This document shows, piece by piece, positions 1 to 9,575 of a stretch of 34,308 nucleotides of DNA (position 1 is its first letter; every line of letters starts with the position of its first letter). Under the pieces are notes generated by a model that saw only the letters and a program-made list of their open reading frames with translations, had not been told where the DNA came from and searched no databases. Origin of the DNA: Prochlorococcus sp. AG-321-E21 (GTDB lineage Bacteria > Cyanobacteriota > Cyanobacteriia > PCC-6307 > Cyanobiaceae); NCBI GenBank assembly GCA_003283415.1, contig QBXH01000014.1, positions 1-34,308 on the forward strand, read 5' to 3'. The position numbers and the translations under genes were made by a program.

Positions 1-1403
1 AGTAATAACTTTCTATCATGTAGAAGATTTTTAAGATATTTTTTCTTTTCAATTAATTCTTTCATGTCAATTTCTATATGCTTTCTTTCTAAATTTGTTA
101 ATTTTTTAAGAGGCATACTTAAAACTGCATCTGCTTGTTTAATACTTAAATTTAGTTTAGGTATTAATATTGTTTTGGCTTCAGTTGCATTTTCAGAGTT
201 TTGAATAATTTCAATAATAATTTTTATATTGTTAGTTGCTATAGAAAAACCTTCTAATATTTCAAGTTTTTCCGAGGCAATTTTTAAAAAATAATTTGTT
301 CTTTTTCTTATTGTTTCTTCCCTAAATTCTAAAAAATAATTTAGATATTTTTTTAAACTTAGTTGTACAGGCTTACCGTTTATTAACGCTAAAAATATTG
401 CACCAAAATTCGATTGTAATGCTGTGCGTTTGAATAAATTTGATACTACAATTTCAGAATTTGAATCTTTTTTTAATTCAATAACTATTCTCATTCCCTC
501 TCTATCACTTTCATCCCTAATATCAGATATTCCATCAATTTTTCCGAGATTTACTAATTCTGCAAGCTTTTCAATCCATCCGGCTTTACTTACTTGATAA
601 GGAAGTTCTGATATTATTAGTGCATTTTTTTTATGTTTCCCTTTTCCTAAATTAATTTCTTCATTTTTAATTACTCCTCTTATTGTTATAGACCCTCTTC
701 CTGATTGGTATACTTCTTTAATTGCCTCATTATAAATTAATTCTCCTCCAGTAGGAAAGTCTGGTCCTAATATAAATTTTGATAATTTCAAGTCACTTAT
801 TTCTTTATCCTTGATTAAAGCAATTAAACCATCAATTATTTCACCTAAATTGTGTGGAGGAATATTTGTTGCCATACCAACAGCAATTCCTGAGGAACCA
901 TTTAAAAATAAAAATGGTAGCTGGGCTGGCAATATATCTGGTTCTTGTTGGGAACCGTCAAAATTGTTTGAGTAACTTACTGTTTCAGATCCAATTTCTT
1001 TAAGAAAACATTCATGAGCTATTGGAGCTAGGCGTGTTTCGGTATATCTCATTGCAGCTGGTGGATCGTTATCAACAGATCCAAAATTTCCATGACCATC
1101 AAGAGTTGGATATTTCGTAGAAAAATCTTGTACTAATCTAACCAGTGCTTCATAGACTGCTTGATCTCCATGAGGATGATATTTGCCAAGTACATCACCA
1201 ACAACTCTGGCACATTTTCTGAATGGTCTATCTGGAGTAAGCCCTAATTCATGCATTGCGAATAGAATTCTTCTTTGGACTGGTTTTAAACCATCTCTAG
1301 CATCAGGCAAAGCACGTCCCACTATTACGCTCATTGCATATTCCAAATATGAACGTTGCATTTCTTCTTGTAGTGATATAGAAGTGAATTTTTCCTTAGT
1401 CAT
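1..1403 (-). CDS. Type IIA DNA topoisomerase subunit A (GyrA/ParC family), 3' end cut by window
   Basis: This is the breakage-reunion subunit of DNA gyrase or topoisomerase IV, which cuts and passes duplex DNA. The reading frame is open from ATG at 1403 to the window edge (about 467 residues). It begins [15 protein letters not shown] and contains [19 protein letters not shown] (from about residue 29), [14 protein letters not shown] (about 77-90) and [22 protein letters not shown], with the catalytic Tyr near residue 120. All are hallmarks of the family. Cyanobacteria often carry two such paralogs; without the C-terminal domain I cannot say whether this is the gyrase or the topo IV-like copy, so no symbol is given. 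The residue matching E. coli GyrA Ser83 is Gln (about 81). It lies 89 bp downstream of the TPR gene on the same strand. Confidence 0.93.
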   Translation of the reverse strand, partial: MTKEKFTSISLQEEMQRSYLEYAMSVIVGRALPDARDGLKPVQRRILFAMHELGLTPDRPFRKCARVVGDVLGKYHPHGDQAVYEALVRLVQDFSTKYPTLDGHGNFGSVDNDPPAAMRYTETRLAPIAHECFLKEIGSETVSYSNNFDGSQQEPDILPAQLPFLFLNGSSGIAVGMATNIPPHNLGEIIDGLIALIKDKEISDLKLSKFILGPDFPTGGELIYNEAIKEVYQSGRGSITIRGVIKNEEINLGKGKHKKNALIISELPYQVSKAGWIEKLAELVNLGKIDGISDIRDESDREGMRIVIELKKDSNSEIVVSNLFKRTALQSNFGAIFLALINGKPVQLSLKKYLNYFLEFREETIRKRTNYFLKIASEKLEILEGFSIATNNIKIIIEIIQNSENATEAKTILIPKLNLSIKQADAVLSMPLKKLTNLERKHIEIDMKELIEKKKYLKNLLHDRKLL

Positions 1404-1492
1404 TTAATGGGAAATCTATAGTGAGCTTTCATAAACTAAATTAAGATTAATAGGTAAATAAATATTTACCAGTGTTTATCTATTAGAAAATT

Positions 1493-2347
1493 TTATTTTA
1501 ATTTTGTTTTTGCAAATAATATTTCTTTTCTAAGTTGAGGATTTTCAAAAAGTTTTTCAGTAGAACTTTGCAATTTTTCTCCCCAAAGCTGTTCTTTTCT
1601 GTAATTAAAATCAACATAATTTGGGTTTTTATTTAAAGCTTTTTTTGCTAAGAATATGGCTTTATTGATGTCTTTGTTTTTTAGACATGAAGCAAGTGCT
1701 AAAAGTGGTTCAGCGCTTTCTTCTAGATTAATAGCTTTTTCGAAAGAGAAAATAGAAAGATTAATTTTATTTAGCTCAAAATATGCTAGGCCCTTATTGT
1801 TAATTGCCTGCCAAAAATCTACTTTAATTTTAATAGCATTATCAAATTCTTTTATAGCTCTTTCAAAATTCTTTTCTGTTAAATAAACATTACCCAATTG
1901 GAATATTGCATTAAAGTTTTCTGGGAGGATTTTAATGCCTTTTTCTAAGGATACTTTTGCTTTTTTTAATTTTAATTGTTTTAAGTATATAGTACTTTTT
2001 GCAAAATATATTTCACCTAATTTGGGATTTATTTTCTGAGCATTATTTAGTGAAATTAATGCATCATCATATAATTTGTTGGCTATTTGTGTTTCTGCAA
2101 GAATAGTCCATAATGTTTCATTTGTATTATCAATGTTTATAGCTAGTTTTGCTAAATTTAGACTATCTTTTATTTGTCCATAATATAGAAGTTGATAAGC
2201 TTTTTTACCTATTGATAAACCTTTTTTTTGAAAGCTTCCTGTCTCCGGGAAATAATAATATGGTATTAAAGCTTTTAAAGTTTCAGGAATAAAAAAATGG
2301 CTAACAATTATTAAAAAAAATAATATTTTTAAAAGAGATTTTTTCAT
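1493..2347 (-). CDS. Exported or membrane-anchored TPR protein
   Basis: The 284-residue protein starts with two lysines and a hydrophobic stretch (about residues 5-28), which reads as a signal peptide or N-terminal anchor. From about residue 50 to 250 it is built of degenerate tetratricopeptide repeats: alternating helices with W/L/G/Y/A/F/A/P spacing, for example LGNVYLTEKNFERAIKEFDNAI and the preceding unit ending in ILPENFNA. TPR proteins are scaffolds for protein-protein contacts, often for photosystem or envelope assembly in cyanobacteria, but the partner cannot be told from sequence. It follows queG by only 7 bp and is probably co-transcribed with it. Lysine-rich composition is typical of this genome. 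The specific function is unknown. Confidence 0.85.
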   Translation of the reverse strand: MKKSLLKILFFLIIVSHFFIPETLKALIPYYYFPETGSFQKKGLSIGKKAYQLLYYGQIKDSLNLAKLAINIDNTNETLWTILAETQIANKLYDDALISLNNAQKINPKLGEIYFAKSTIYLKQLKLKKAKVSLEKGIKILPENFNAIFQLGNVYLTEKNFERAIKEFDNAIKIKVDFWQAINNKGLAYFELNKINLSIFSFEKAINLEESAEPLLALASCLKNKDINKAIFLAKKALNKNPNYVDFNYRKEQLWGEKLQSSTEKLFENPQLRKEILFAKTKLK

Positions 2348-2354
2348 ATATTTA

Positions 2355-3296
2355 TTAATTTTTTAGCATTGCTTTTATATTTCTTTTCCACATCCATGGT
2401 TTTATCCTTTTTAATGTAGTACCTTGTAGATTCTCTTCCCATCTTTTTTCATCCCAACTTAATGATTCAATATTAAGATTTTCAACCCATGGTTTTGGAT
2501 TTGCTTCAATACTTTTATTAAAAGGAACTTTTTTATTCCAAGGACATACATCTTGGCAAATATCACAACCAGCAATCCATCCATTTAAATTTTTTTCTAT
2601 ATGTTTTGGAATAGTTTGTTCTCTATTTTCAATAGTATGGTAGGCAATACATAGCTCAGAATTAATAACGAAAGGTTCTGTTATTGCATGCGTTGGGCAT
2701 CTTTCAATACATTTTTCACACCCCCCACATAGAGATTGGGAACCTTTATCAGGTGTAAAATCTTCTGAAAGAATCATAAAACCTAATGTAAGCCACGAGC
2801 CATATTTTTTATTGATAAGATTACTATTTTTGCCAATCCAACCTAGACCTGCTTCTTCTGCCCATGCTTTTTCTAGAAGAGGAGATGTGTCAACGCAAAT
2901 TCTCCACTTGCAATCTGGAACTTCAGTATTAATCCATTTACCTATTTTTTTTAATTTTTTGTTAATGACTTTGTGATAATCATCTCCTTGTCCAAATTTT
3001 CCAATTTTAAATTTCGTTTTTTCTCTGTGTTTTTCACTTAAATAATTAAATCCAACAGTTAAAACACTTTTCGCTCCATTTAAGAGAGATTCTATACTTT
3101 TTCTTCTTTCAGCTTCCATCCATTTCATTTCAGAATGATAATTATTTGCTAGCCATCTTTCTAATGCTTTAGTTCTTAGCTTTAGGCGAGAACTTCCTGG
3201 AATTGATGCTATTCCAGACACAGCAAAGCCTTCGAATAGAGCTCTTTTTTTTAGCTTATCACTGAGTTCTTCTTTATTTTGAATCATATTTCTCAT
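2355..3296 (-). CDS. queG: Epoxyqueuosine reductase QueG
   Basis: QueG performs the last step of queuosine synthesis, reducing epoxyqueuosine in the wobble position of tRNAs with GUN anticodons, using cobalamin and two 4Fe-4S clusters in the cytosol. The 313-aa protein has the N-terminal cobalamin-binding region with DTSPLLEKAWAEEAGLGWIGKN (Asp near 136 is the expected catalytic acid). The ferredoxin-like part has Cys190, 193, 196 and 200 (CGGCEKCIERCP) and a second set around Cys244, 247 and 251 (CDICQDVCPWN). It is close to the shorter QueG form lacking the C-terminal HEAT repeats. A second Met at residue 4 is an alternative start. It is transcribed away from the DUF502 gene across a 147-bp intergenic region and leads the TPR gene. 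Cobalamin use fits the cbiD gene in this window. Confidence 0.92.
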   Translation of the reverse strand: MRNMIQNKEELSDKLKKRALFEGFAVSGIASIPGSSRLKLRTKALERWLANNYHSEMKWMEAERRKSIESLLNGAKSVLTVGFNYLSEKHREKTKFKIGKFGQGDDYHKVINKKLKKIGKWINTEVPDCKWRICVDTSPLLEKAWAEEAGLGWIGKNSNLINKKYGSWLTLGFMILSEDFTPDKGSQSLCGGCEKCIERCPTHAITEPFVINSELCIAYHTIENREQTIPKHIEKNLNGWIAGCDICQDVCPWNKKVPFNKSIEANPKPWVENLNIESLSWDEKRWEENLQGTTLKRIKPWMWKRNIKAMLKN

Positions 3297-3443
3297 ACTT
3301 ATATTATGAATTACAATGAAAAAAAAGGTGTTATTAAACTAAGAAACTAATAAATAATTTTAATTTATTAAAAATAAATATATCCCTATCAAAGAAAACT
3401 AGCTAAATTATTAGTAAAATGAATAAAATTAGGAAGTTTAATT

Positions 3444-4181
3444 TTGGTTGAATCTACTCAAAGTCAAGATTCGAACCTAGGTACTAGGCTCCAACAAGAT
3501 TTAAAAAATGATTTGATAGCAGGATTGTTAGTTGTTATTCCATTAGCAACCACTATTTGGTTATCTTCTATTGTTAGTAAATTTGTTCTCACATTAGTTA
3601 CCTCAGTCCCTAAACAATTAAATCCATTCATAACATTAAATCCTTTATTACAAGATTTAATTAATCTTACATTAGGTTTAACAGTACCCTTATTGGCAAT
3701 TTTGTTAATTGGGTTGATGGCAAGAAATTTTGTTGGGAGGTGGTTGTTAGAATTTGGAGAAGGTACTTTATCAAAGATTCCAGTTGCAGGAGCTGTTTAT
3801 AAAACTCTTAAACAATTACTTGAAACTTTTTTAAGTAATAAGTCCAATAGGTTTAGAAGGGTTGTTTTAGTAGAGTATCCACGGGAGGGTTTATTTAGTA
3901 TTGGCTTTGTAACTGGGGATGTTGGCTCATCGCTTCAATCAGAATTGGATGAGAAATTGTTGAGTGTTTTTATACCCACGGCCCCTAACCCAACGACGGG
4001 GTGGTATACCTTAGTTCCTGAATCCTCTGTCAAAGATCTTGCTATTTCAGTAGAAGATGCATTTAGAACAATTATTTCGGTTGGTATTGTTAATCCAGAC
4101 GAAAAAGATAACTCTTCAAATCCCACTTTTTCGAAATTATTTTCTCAGCTTAGAGCTTCTACAAATACTTCATCTACTTAA
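3444..4181 (+). CDS. DUF502 family inner-membrane protein
   Basis: The 245-residue protein belongs to the DUF502 family of conserved membrane proteins of unknown function. Two hydrophobic segments are seen, about residues 25-50 (LIAGLLVVIPLATTIWL) and 68-92 (LTLGLTVPLLAILLIGL). They are followed by the family signature region GEGTLSKIPVAGAVYKTLKQ, VVLVEYPREGLFSIGFVTG and the IPTAPNPTTGWYTLVP block. The start is TTG at 3444, preceded by AGGAAG seven bases upstream; no in-frame ATG lies nearby, so the TTG is the best start. nusB begins three bases after the stop, so the two are probably one transcript with ftsY following. The function is not established; it may act in envelope or membrane homeostasis, which is inference only. 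Confidence 0.88.
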   Translation: MVESTQSQDSNLGTRLQQDLKNDLIAGLLVVIPLATTIWLSSIVSKFVLTLVTSVPKQLNPFITLNPLLQDLINLTLGLTVPLLAILLIGLMARNFVGRWLLEFGEGTLSKIPVAGAVYKTLKQLLETFLSNKSNRFRRVVLVEYPREGLFSIGFVTGDVGSSLQSELDEKLLSVFIPTAPNPTTGWYTLVPESSVKDLAISVEDAFRTIISVGIVNPDEKDNSSNPTFSKLFSQLRASTNTSST

Positions 4182-4184
4182 TTG

Positions 4185-4811
4185 ATGCATAACAGATCGT
4201 TATCAAGAGAATTATCATTAATAACATTAGGTCTTATTAAAGATACAGGAGATTTAGAATTAAACAAAATTCAAATTGATGAAATCTTTGAATCAGCTTT
4301 AGATTCTTTAATAAATCACTGTAGAGATGAGTTAGATGACTGTGAAGCAGATTTAGAAAATGTATCGCAACATCTTTTAGATAGTGAATTAAAGGAAGGC
4401 AGTAATTCTTCTTTTGGAAATGTTCGAGATGAACTCAAAAAAGCTTTTCATAAAATTGAATCTGTAATGAATTCACTTTCAGTTACTTTAGATTTTCCAA
4501 AATTGGTTGTTTCAAGTAATCAAAATGATATGAGAGAAGATGTAAATCATAGAATTTCTAGCATAATTAATAATTTACAATCTATAGATTTTGAAATTGA
4601 TGAAGTAATGGATGGATGGAGATTAAAAAGATTGCCTAGGGTTGATCGTGATATTTTACGCTTAGCTTATGTAGATATGCATTTTCTTAATACTCCTGTT
4701 GCAGTTGCCTGTGATGAAGCTGTCAATTTAGCAAACAAATATTGTGACACACAAGGTAGAAAAATGATTAATGGGGTTTTAAGGAGATTGCAAAAAGTTA
4801 AGGTGAAGTAA
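4185..4811 (+). CDS. nusB: Transcription antitermination protein NusB
   Basis: NusB binds boxA RNA with NusE (ribosomal protein S10) and promotes antitermination during rRNA transcription. The protein is about 208 aa and all-helical, longer than the about 140-aa enterobacterial form because of an acidic insertion in the middle (about residues 50-110), which is usual in cyanobacteria. The N-terminus has the typical (S/R)RELSLITLGLI helix. The C-terminal part has the family pattern WRLKRLPRVDRDILRLAYVDM, then the EAVNLANKYCD and (K)MINGVLRRL helices. I chose ATG at 4185; a TTG immediately before it at 4182 is also possible. It sits 3 bp after the DUF502 gene and 59 bp before ftsY. Confidence 0.93.
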   Translation: MHNRSLSRELSLITLGLIKDTGDLELNKIQIDEIFESALDSLINHCRDELDDCEADLENVSQHLLDSELKEGSNSSFGNVRDELKKAFHKIESVMNSLSVTLDFPKLVVSSNQNDMREDVNHRISSIINNLQSIDFEIDEVMDGWRLKRLPRVDRDILRLAYVDMHFLNTPVAVACDEAVNLANKYCDTQGRKMINGVLRRLQKVKVK

Positions 4812-4870
4812 TTATTTGATATAAATCAATAAGATTTTATAATTTAATTAAATATGATTTAAAAATATTT

Positions 4871-6103
4871 ATGATTACTAATGAATCTGATAGTTCTCGT
4901 GAATGGGCTTCTCAAGCTTATGCTTTATTAAAACAAAAACAAGAATTAAAAAAACAAGAAGCACAATTAAAAGAAGAGAAACTTAAAGAAGATCAGATAA
5001 AAAAAGAGAAACTTAAAGAAAATCAGTCAAAACAAATATTTGATAAACAAGATTTTTCTGATTTCCAGGATGGTCCTGAAGTTAAATTAGGAGAGTTTGA
5101 TGATGATTTTACTTGGTCAGCTATGGTGTTGGCTGCTCAAGGAAAAAAAGTAAATGAAATATCAATTGATGAAATAGATTGGTTGAGTAAATTACGTAGA
5201 GGTTTAGAAGAAACAAGAAAAGGTTTTGTTTCAGAATTATTAGACAAATTAGGAGATGATCCACTTACACCAGAATCTTTAGATGATTTAGAAACTTTAT
5301 TAATAAGAGCTGACGTTGGTATTGACTCAACAGATAAGGTGATTAATTCGCTTAGAAAAAAATTAAATGAAGAGGTTGTTGGAGGAGAAGAAGGAATAAG
5401 ATTTTTAAAAAATGAATTACGAGCGATCATTGAAAAACCAATAATAAATTCGGGTACAAATATTCTTGTTCCACAGAAAGGAAAGTTAAATGTTTGGTTA
5501 ATAGTTGGAGTAAATGGAGTAGGTAAAACTACAACATTGGGTAAACTTGCGTATTTGTCATCAAAAAGTAATTATCAAACTTTAATAGCTGCAGCAGACA
5601 CTTTCAGAGCAGCAGCTGTAGAACAATTAAAGGTATGGGGGGATAGAAGTAAAGTTGATGTTATTTCAAATCAATCAAAGAATGCAGATCCCGCAGCAGT
5701 AGTTTTTGATGCTATTAATGCAGCTCATAAACGTAAAAGTGATTTATTACTCGTAGATACTGCTGGAAGACTTCAGAACAAAAATAATCTTATGGATGAA
5801 TTATCAAAAATAAAAAAAATTATTGATAAAAAAGTACCTGATGCAATTATTGAATCATTATTAGTTTTAGATGCTAGTCAAGGACAAAATGGATTAAAGC
5901 AAGCAAAAAGTTTTGCAAAATCTGCAAATTTAAGTGGTGCAATTATTACTAAATTAGATGGTACTTCCAGAGGTGGTGTCTCTCTAGCTGTTTCTGCAGA
6001 AGTTAATTTACCAATAAGATTTATCGGCGCTGGTGAGGGGATTAAAGATTTAAGACCTTTTAATAGCTTTGAGTTTGTAGAAGCTTTGCTTGCTGATAGA
6101 TAA
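4871..6103 (+). CDS. ftsY: Signal recognition particle receptor FtsY
   Basis: FtsY is the membrane-associated SRP receptor GTPase that docks ribosome-nascent chain complexes to the translocon. The 410-aa protein has a variable, highly charged N-terminal region (about 1-90) with a Lys/Glu/Gln-rich stretch, then the NG domain. GTPase motifs are clear: G1 GVNGVGKTTTLGKLA (about 213-227), TFRAAAVEQL, DTAGR (about 296), TKLDGTSRGG (about 360) and GAGEGIKDLRPF near the C-terminus. Within the charged region two copies of a 22-base unit (4975-4996 and 5005-5026) encode near-identical EKLKE-type peptides, so this linker has grown by tandem duplication. It lies downstream of nusB in the same direction and a PP2C phosphatase gene follows. 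Confidence 0.97.
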   Translation: MITNESDSSREWASQAYALLKQKQELKKQEAQLKEEKLKEDQIKKEKLKENQSKQIFDKQDFSDFQDGPEVKLGEFDDDFTWSAMVLAAQGKKVNEISIDEIDWLSKLRRGLEETRKGFVSELLDKLGDDPLTPESLDDLETLLIRADVGIDSTDKVINSLRKKLNEEVVGGEEGIRFLKNELRAIIEKPIINSGTNILVPQKGKLNVWLIVGVNGVGKTTTLGKLAYLSSKSNYQTLIAAADTFRAAAVEQLKVWGDRSKVDVISNQSKNADPAAVVFDAINAAHKRKSDLLLVDTAGRLQNKNNLMDELSKIKKIIDKKVPDAIIESLLVLDASQGQNGLKQAKSFAKSANLSGAIITKLDGTSRGGVSLAVSAEVNLPIRFIGAGEGIKDLRPFNSFEFVEALLADR

Positions 6104-6170
6104 AAATAAAATTAATTTTATTTAAAAATGTATTTTTAGTGTTAAAACATATCTATGGACTTTATTTGTT

Positions 6171-7514
6171 TTGTCTAATAACCAAAAAGGAAAATTATTT
6201 TCTAACGACATTAATCAAAATTTTTTAGAAAAGGATGATAGTTCTTCTCTTAGGGAGAAAGATAAATTTATTGAAATAGCATCTTCATTAGCTTATTATT
6301 TAAAATCTTTTTCGAATATAAAAAGACTTTTGGATTATATTTCTTTAATTTTTAAACATACTTTTAATCAACAATTAAGTATTGTTATTCCTTTAAACGA
6401 AAAGGGAGAAATATGGAAAGAAAATATTACGTTTGCTGGGGTTACAAAAAATTTAAAAATGGATAGTGAAATTAAAAGTTACTTAAGTAATTTTGATTTT
6501 TCTAAAAATTTTAAATTAAAAGAAATAAATTCTTTTGAAAAACTTTTAAATAATAAATTTAAAGAATACGTAATCAAGTCTTATAAAGTTTTGTCACGAG
6601 GAAAGTGTAGAGGATTTGTTTATACCTTTAAACAAAATACTTCAAATGAGTATGTATACAATGAGCGTAATTTAAATTTTATTATTAGTTGTTTAGCGGT
6701 TGGTTTAGAAAATTATTGGTTAATTAAAATAAAAAAGAAGCACGAAAACGTTGATAGAGAAATTTCTATTGGTGCAGAAATTCAATCACAACTTTTACCC
6801 GATTATTGTCCAATTATTTTTGGCGTCGATTTAGCAGCCCATTGTAGACCAGCCCTTCAATTAGGAGGAGATTATTATGACTTTATGTCTTTGAAAACAA
6901 ATATCTCTGAAAGGAGAAGGGAAAAGGCAAGGTGGGCTTTAGTTATTGGAGATGTTATGGGGAAGGGTATTCCTGCTGGTCTATTAATGACGATGTTAAG
7001 AGGAATGCTAAGAGCAGAGGTCTTGACTGGTTTGCCTCCAGATAGAATATTGCATGATTTAAATCAGTTAGCTATTTATGACTTGGACCAATCGCATAGA
7101 TTTATTACTTTATTTTATTCGGATTATGACCCTAGAACAAAAAAATTAAGATTTGCAAATGCTGCTCATAACCCCCCTTTGCTTTGGAAAAGTTCTGAGC
7201 AAAAGATTATTAAGTTAGATACAGAAGGTTTTGTTCTTGGTTTGCAAAATGATTCTGAATATCAATGTGGCCAAATACAACTTAATGAGAATGATACTAT
7301 TCTTTATTACACAGATGGAGTAACAGATTCTTCTAATTCATTAGGGGAAAGATTTGATGAAGAACGTTTAATTAAATCATTTTCAAAATTATGTCAGCAA
7401 TCACTGAAATCCAAAGAAATCTTAAATAATATTTTTAAAACTTTAGATGAGTTTACTGGGAAGCATAGACAATTAGAAGATGATGCTTCAATGGTAGTCT
7501 TTAAGCTAGATTAG
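6171..7514 (+). CDS. PP2C-type (RsbU/SpoIIE-like) serine phosphatase
   Basis: The 447-aa protein has an N-terminal sensory region (about 30-190, GAF-like in length and pattern, not certain) and a C-terminal SpoIIE/RsbU PP2C phosphatase domain. Visible signatures are AEIQSQLLPD at the domain entrance, LQLGGDYYDF with metal-binding Asp residues, VIGDVMGKGIPAGLLMTMLRGML, FANAAHNPPLLW, YYTDGVTD and a closing EDDASMVVFKLD. Such enzymes dephosphorylate anti-sigma antagonist proteins or act in partner-switching signalling. No kinase, anti-sigma or antagonist gene is adjacent, so the target is unknown. The start is TTG at 6171; an upstream ATG at 6155 is out of frame and stops at once. It lies 67 bp after ftsY. 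Confidence 0.9.
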   Translation: MSNNQKGKLFSNDINQNFLEKDDSSSLREKDKFIEIASSLAYYLKSFSNIKRLLDYISLIFKHTFNQQLSIVIPLNEKGEIWKENITFAGVTKNLKMDSEIKSYLSNFDFSKNFKLKEINSFEKLLNNKFKEYVIKSYKVLSRGKCRGFVYTFKQNTSNEYVYNERNLNFIISCLAVGLENYWLIKIKKKHENVDREISIGAEIQSQLLPDYCPIIFGVDLAAHCRPALQLGGDYYDFMSLKTNISERRREKARWALVIGDVMGKGIPAGLLMTMLRGMLRAEVLTGLPPDRILHDLNQLAIYDLDQSHRFITLFYSDYDPRTKKLRFANAAHNPPLLWKSSEQKIIKLDTEGFVLGLQNDSEYQCGQIQLNENDTILYYTDGVTDSSNSLGERFDEERLIKSFSKLCQQSLKSKEILNNIFKTLDEFTGKHRQLEDDASMVVFKLD

Positions 7515-7573
7515 ATTTTTTGTCACATATATAAAAAAATGCTTTATTAGAAGTAACTAAAGTTTTGATTCAT

Positions 7574-8953
7574 ATGTCTAAAGTTTGGAGTAATAGGTTT
7601 GATAGTAGTCTGAATCCTTTTATTGAAGAGTTTAATGCTTCAATTAGTTTTGATAAGACACTAATTTTTGAAGATATAGAGTGTTCTATTGCTCACGCAA
7701 AAATGTTAGGCAAAACAAAAGTTTTGACTTCTAATGAATCATTAAAGATTATTGAAGGTTTAGAAAGTATAAAACAAGATTTTATTGCAGGTAAATTTTC
7801 TCCTGAAGCTCCATCTGAGGATATTCATTACTGTATCGAAGAAAAACTCATTGATATAATAGGCGAAACTGGAAAAAAATTACATACTGGTAGAAGTAGA
7901 AATGACCAAGTCGGAACAGATATTAGATTATGGCTTAGAAAAAAAATTGATAATATTGATATTCTATTATTGGAACTACAAAGCTCTCTATTATCAATTG
8001 CAGAATCAAATATTTATACTTTAATTCCTGGTTATACGCACATGCAAAGAGCTCAACCTTTGTCTTTTGCTCACCACCTTTTGGCTTATCTTGAAATGTT
8101 TCAAAGAGATCGTGAAAGGCTTAAAGAAGTTAGGTCTAGAGTTAATATATCGCCTTTAGGCTCAGCGGCTTTAGCGGGCACTAAAATTAAAATAGATAGA
8201 TACTTTACAGCTGAGGAATTAGGATTTGAAAATATTTATAAAAATAGTATTGATGCTGTAAGTGATAGAGATTTTTGTATTGAATTTGCCTCATGTTCTG
8301 CTTTGATAATGTCTCATTTAAGTAGAATTTCAGAAGAAATAATTTTGTGGGTAACCGATGAGTTTTCTTTTGCAAAACTAACTGATAAATGTGCAACTGG
8401 GAGTAGTTTGATGCCTCAGAAAAAGAATCCAGATGTTCCAGAATTAATAAGGGGAAAAACGGGACGAGTTTATGGACATGTTCAATCTCTATTGACAATG
8501 ATAAAAGGAGTACCTCTCTCTTATAATAAGGACTTTCAAGAGGATAAAGAGCCAATTTTTGACATAGTAGATACTATTTCTGATTGTTTAAAAGCTATGA
8601 CAATTTTATTTAATGAGGGGATAGAATTTAATGTTGAAAAGTTAATGGATTCAGTACATAGTGATTTTTCTAATGCAACTGATTTGGCAGATTATTTAGT
8701 AACTAAAAACGTACCTTTTAGAGAGGCGTATCAAGTAGTTGGAGACATTGTGAAGTATTGTTTAACAAAAGAAATTTTATTAAAAGATCTGAAATTAGAA
8801 GAATTTCAAACATTTCATAACGAATTTAAAGAAGATATTTTTGAAAATCTCAATCCTATGAACGTAGTCAAGTCAAGAAATAGTGTAGGTGGTACAGGAT
8901 TTGATCAAGTAAAAATTGAAGTAAATAATTGGAAGAAAAAATTAAACACTTAA
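7574..8953 (+). CDS. argH: Argininosuccinate lyase
   Basis: ArgH catalyses the last step of arginine synthesis, splitting argininosuccinate into arginine and fumarate; it is a cytosolic homotetramer of the fumarase/aspartase superfamily. The protein is about 459 aa, the family's usual length. It has [13 protein letters not shown] near the N-terminus, [20 protein letters not shown] with the catalytic His, the mobile signature loop [20 protein letters not shown] with the catalytic Ser, and the C-terminal DLADYLV and [11 protein letters not shown] pieces. I chose ATG at 7574 (MSKVWSNRF), as in relatives; a TTG three codons upstream is less likely. It is flanked by the PP2C gene and an RRM protein gene on the same strand; these are not pathway partners. 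Confidence 0.97.
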   Translation: MSKVWSNRFDSSLNPFIEEFNASISFDKTLIFEDIECSIAHAKMLGKTKVLTSNESLKIIEGLESIKQDFIAGKFSPEAPSEDIHYCIEEKLIDIIGETGKKLHTGRSRNDQVGTDIRLWLRKKIDNIDILLLELQSSLLSIAESNIYTLIPGYTHMQRAQPLSFAHHLLAYLEMFQRDRERLKEVRSRVNISPLGSAALAGTKIKIDRYFTAEELGFENIYKNSIDAVSDRDFCIEFASCSALIMSHLSRISEEIILWVTDEFSFAKLTDKCATGSSLMPQKKNPDVPELIRGKTGRVYGHVQSLLTMIKGVPLSYNKDFQEDKEPIFDIVDTISDCLKAMTILFNEGIEFNVEKLMDSVHSDFSNATDLADYLVTKNVPFREAYQVVGDIVKYCLTKEILLKDLKLEEFQTFHNEFKEDIFENLNPMNVVKSRNSVGGTGFDQVKIEVNNWKKKLNT

Positions 8954-9068
8954 ATCTCAAGTAATTTTCTACAAAAAGGTATGAATTGAAGTAGGGTATT
9001 ATAGTAATGTATATGAGCTACCTAATAAGTAGTTTTTATCTTGGTTATCATTTAAAGTTGAGTTTCTA

Positions 9069-9575
9069 GTGAGTATTTTTGTTGGTAATTTGCCTTTCCG
9101 CGCAGAGCGAGAGGACATCTTAGAATTATTTACACCATATGGTGAAGTTATGAATTGTTCTCTTCCCTTAGAAAGAGATACAGGTAGAAAAAGAGGTTTC
9201 GCTTTTGTCGAAATGGCAGATGAAGCACTTGAGACATCAGCTATTGATGGTCTTCAAGGTACTGAGCTTATGGGAAGACCTTTAAGAATTAATAAGGCTG
9301 AGCCGAGAGGAGGAGGCGGCGGCTCTCGTAGAGGCGGCGGCGGCGGTAGAGGCGGTTACGGCGGTGGCGGTAATGGTGGCGGTTACGGCGGCGGCGGTAA
9401 TGGTGGTGGTTATTCCGAACCTGCTTCCTCTTACGCTAATAAATCCTCTGGAGCAGAAGGGTGGGAAGATAGAAGTTATGGAAACTCTTCCGAAAGTTCT
9501 GACTTCGAAAATGGCAGAAGTAGAAGAAAAAGAAGTGTATCAGGTAATTCTGAAATCTCTCAAGAAGCTAATTAG
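9069..9575 (+). CDS. Glycine-rich RNA-binding protein (cyanobacterial RRM/Rbp family)
   Basis: The protein (168 aa) has one N-terminal RRM with RNP2 (IFVGNLPF, residues 3-10) and RNP1 (RKRGFAFVEM, about 41-50), then a glycine-rich tail. Cyanobacterial Rbp proteins of this type bind single-stranded RNA and are often cold-induced. The tail contains near-perfect repeats of a GGYGGGGNG-type unit (9345-9415) followed by a Ser/Arg-rich end. The start is GTG at 9069. The repeat tract is locally very G+C-rich, in contrast to the surrounding DNA, and is a likely slippage hotspot. The last four bases overlap the 3' end of convergent dusA. The 115-bp leader holds a weak CTAC-CTAATAA-GTAG hairpin followed by Ts. 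Confidence 0.93.
   Translation: MSIFVGNLPFRAEREDILELFTPYGEVMNCSLPLERDTGRKRGFAFVEMADEALETSAIDGLQGTELMGRPLRINKAEPRGGGGGSRRGGGGGRGGYGGGGNGGGYGGGGNGGGYSEPASSYANKSSGAEGWEDRSYGNSSESSDFENGRSRRKRSVSGNSEISQEAN

Noticed and set aside
1183-1407. Rightward 74-codon frame over the topoisomerase 5' end
   Set aside because: Antisense to a strongly conserved topoisomerase segment; no ribosome binding site.
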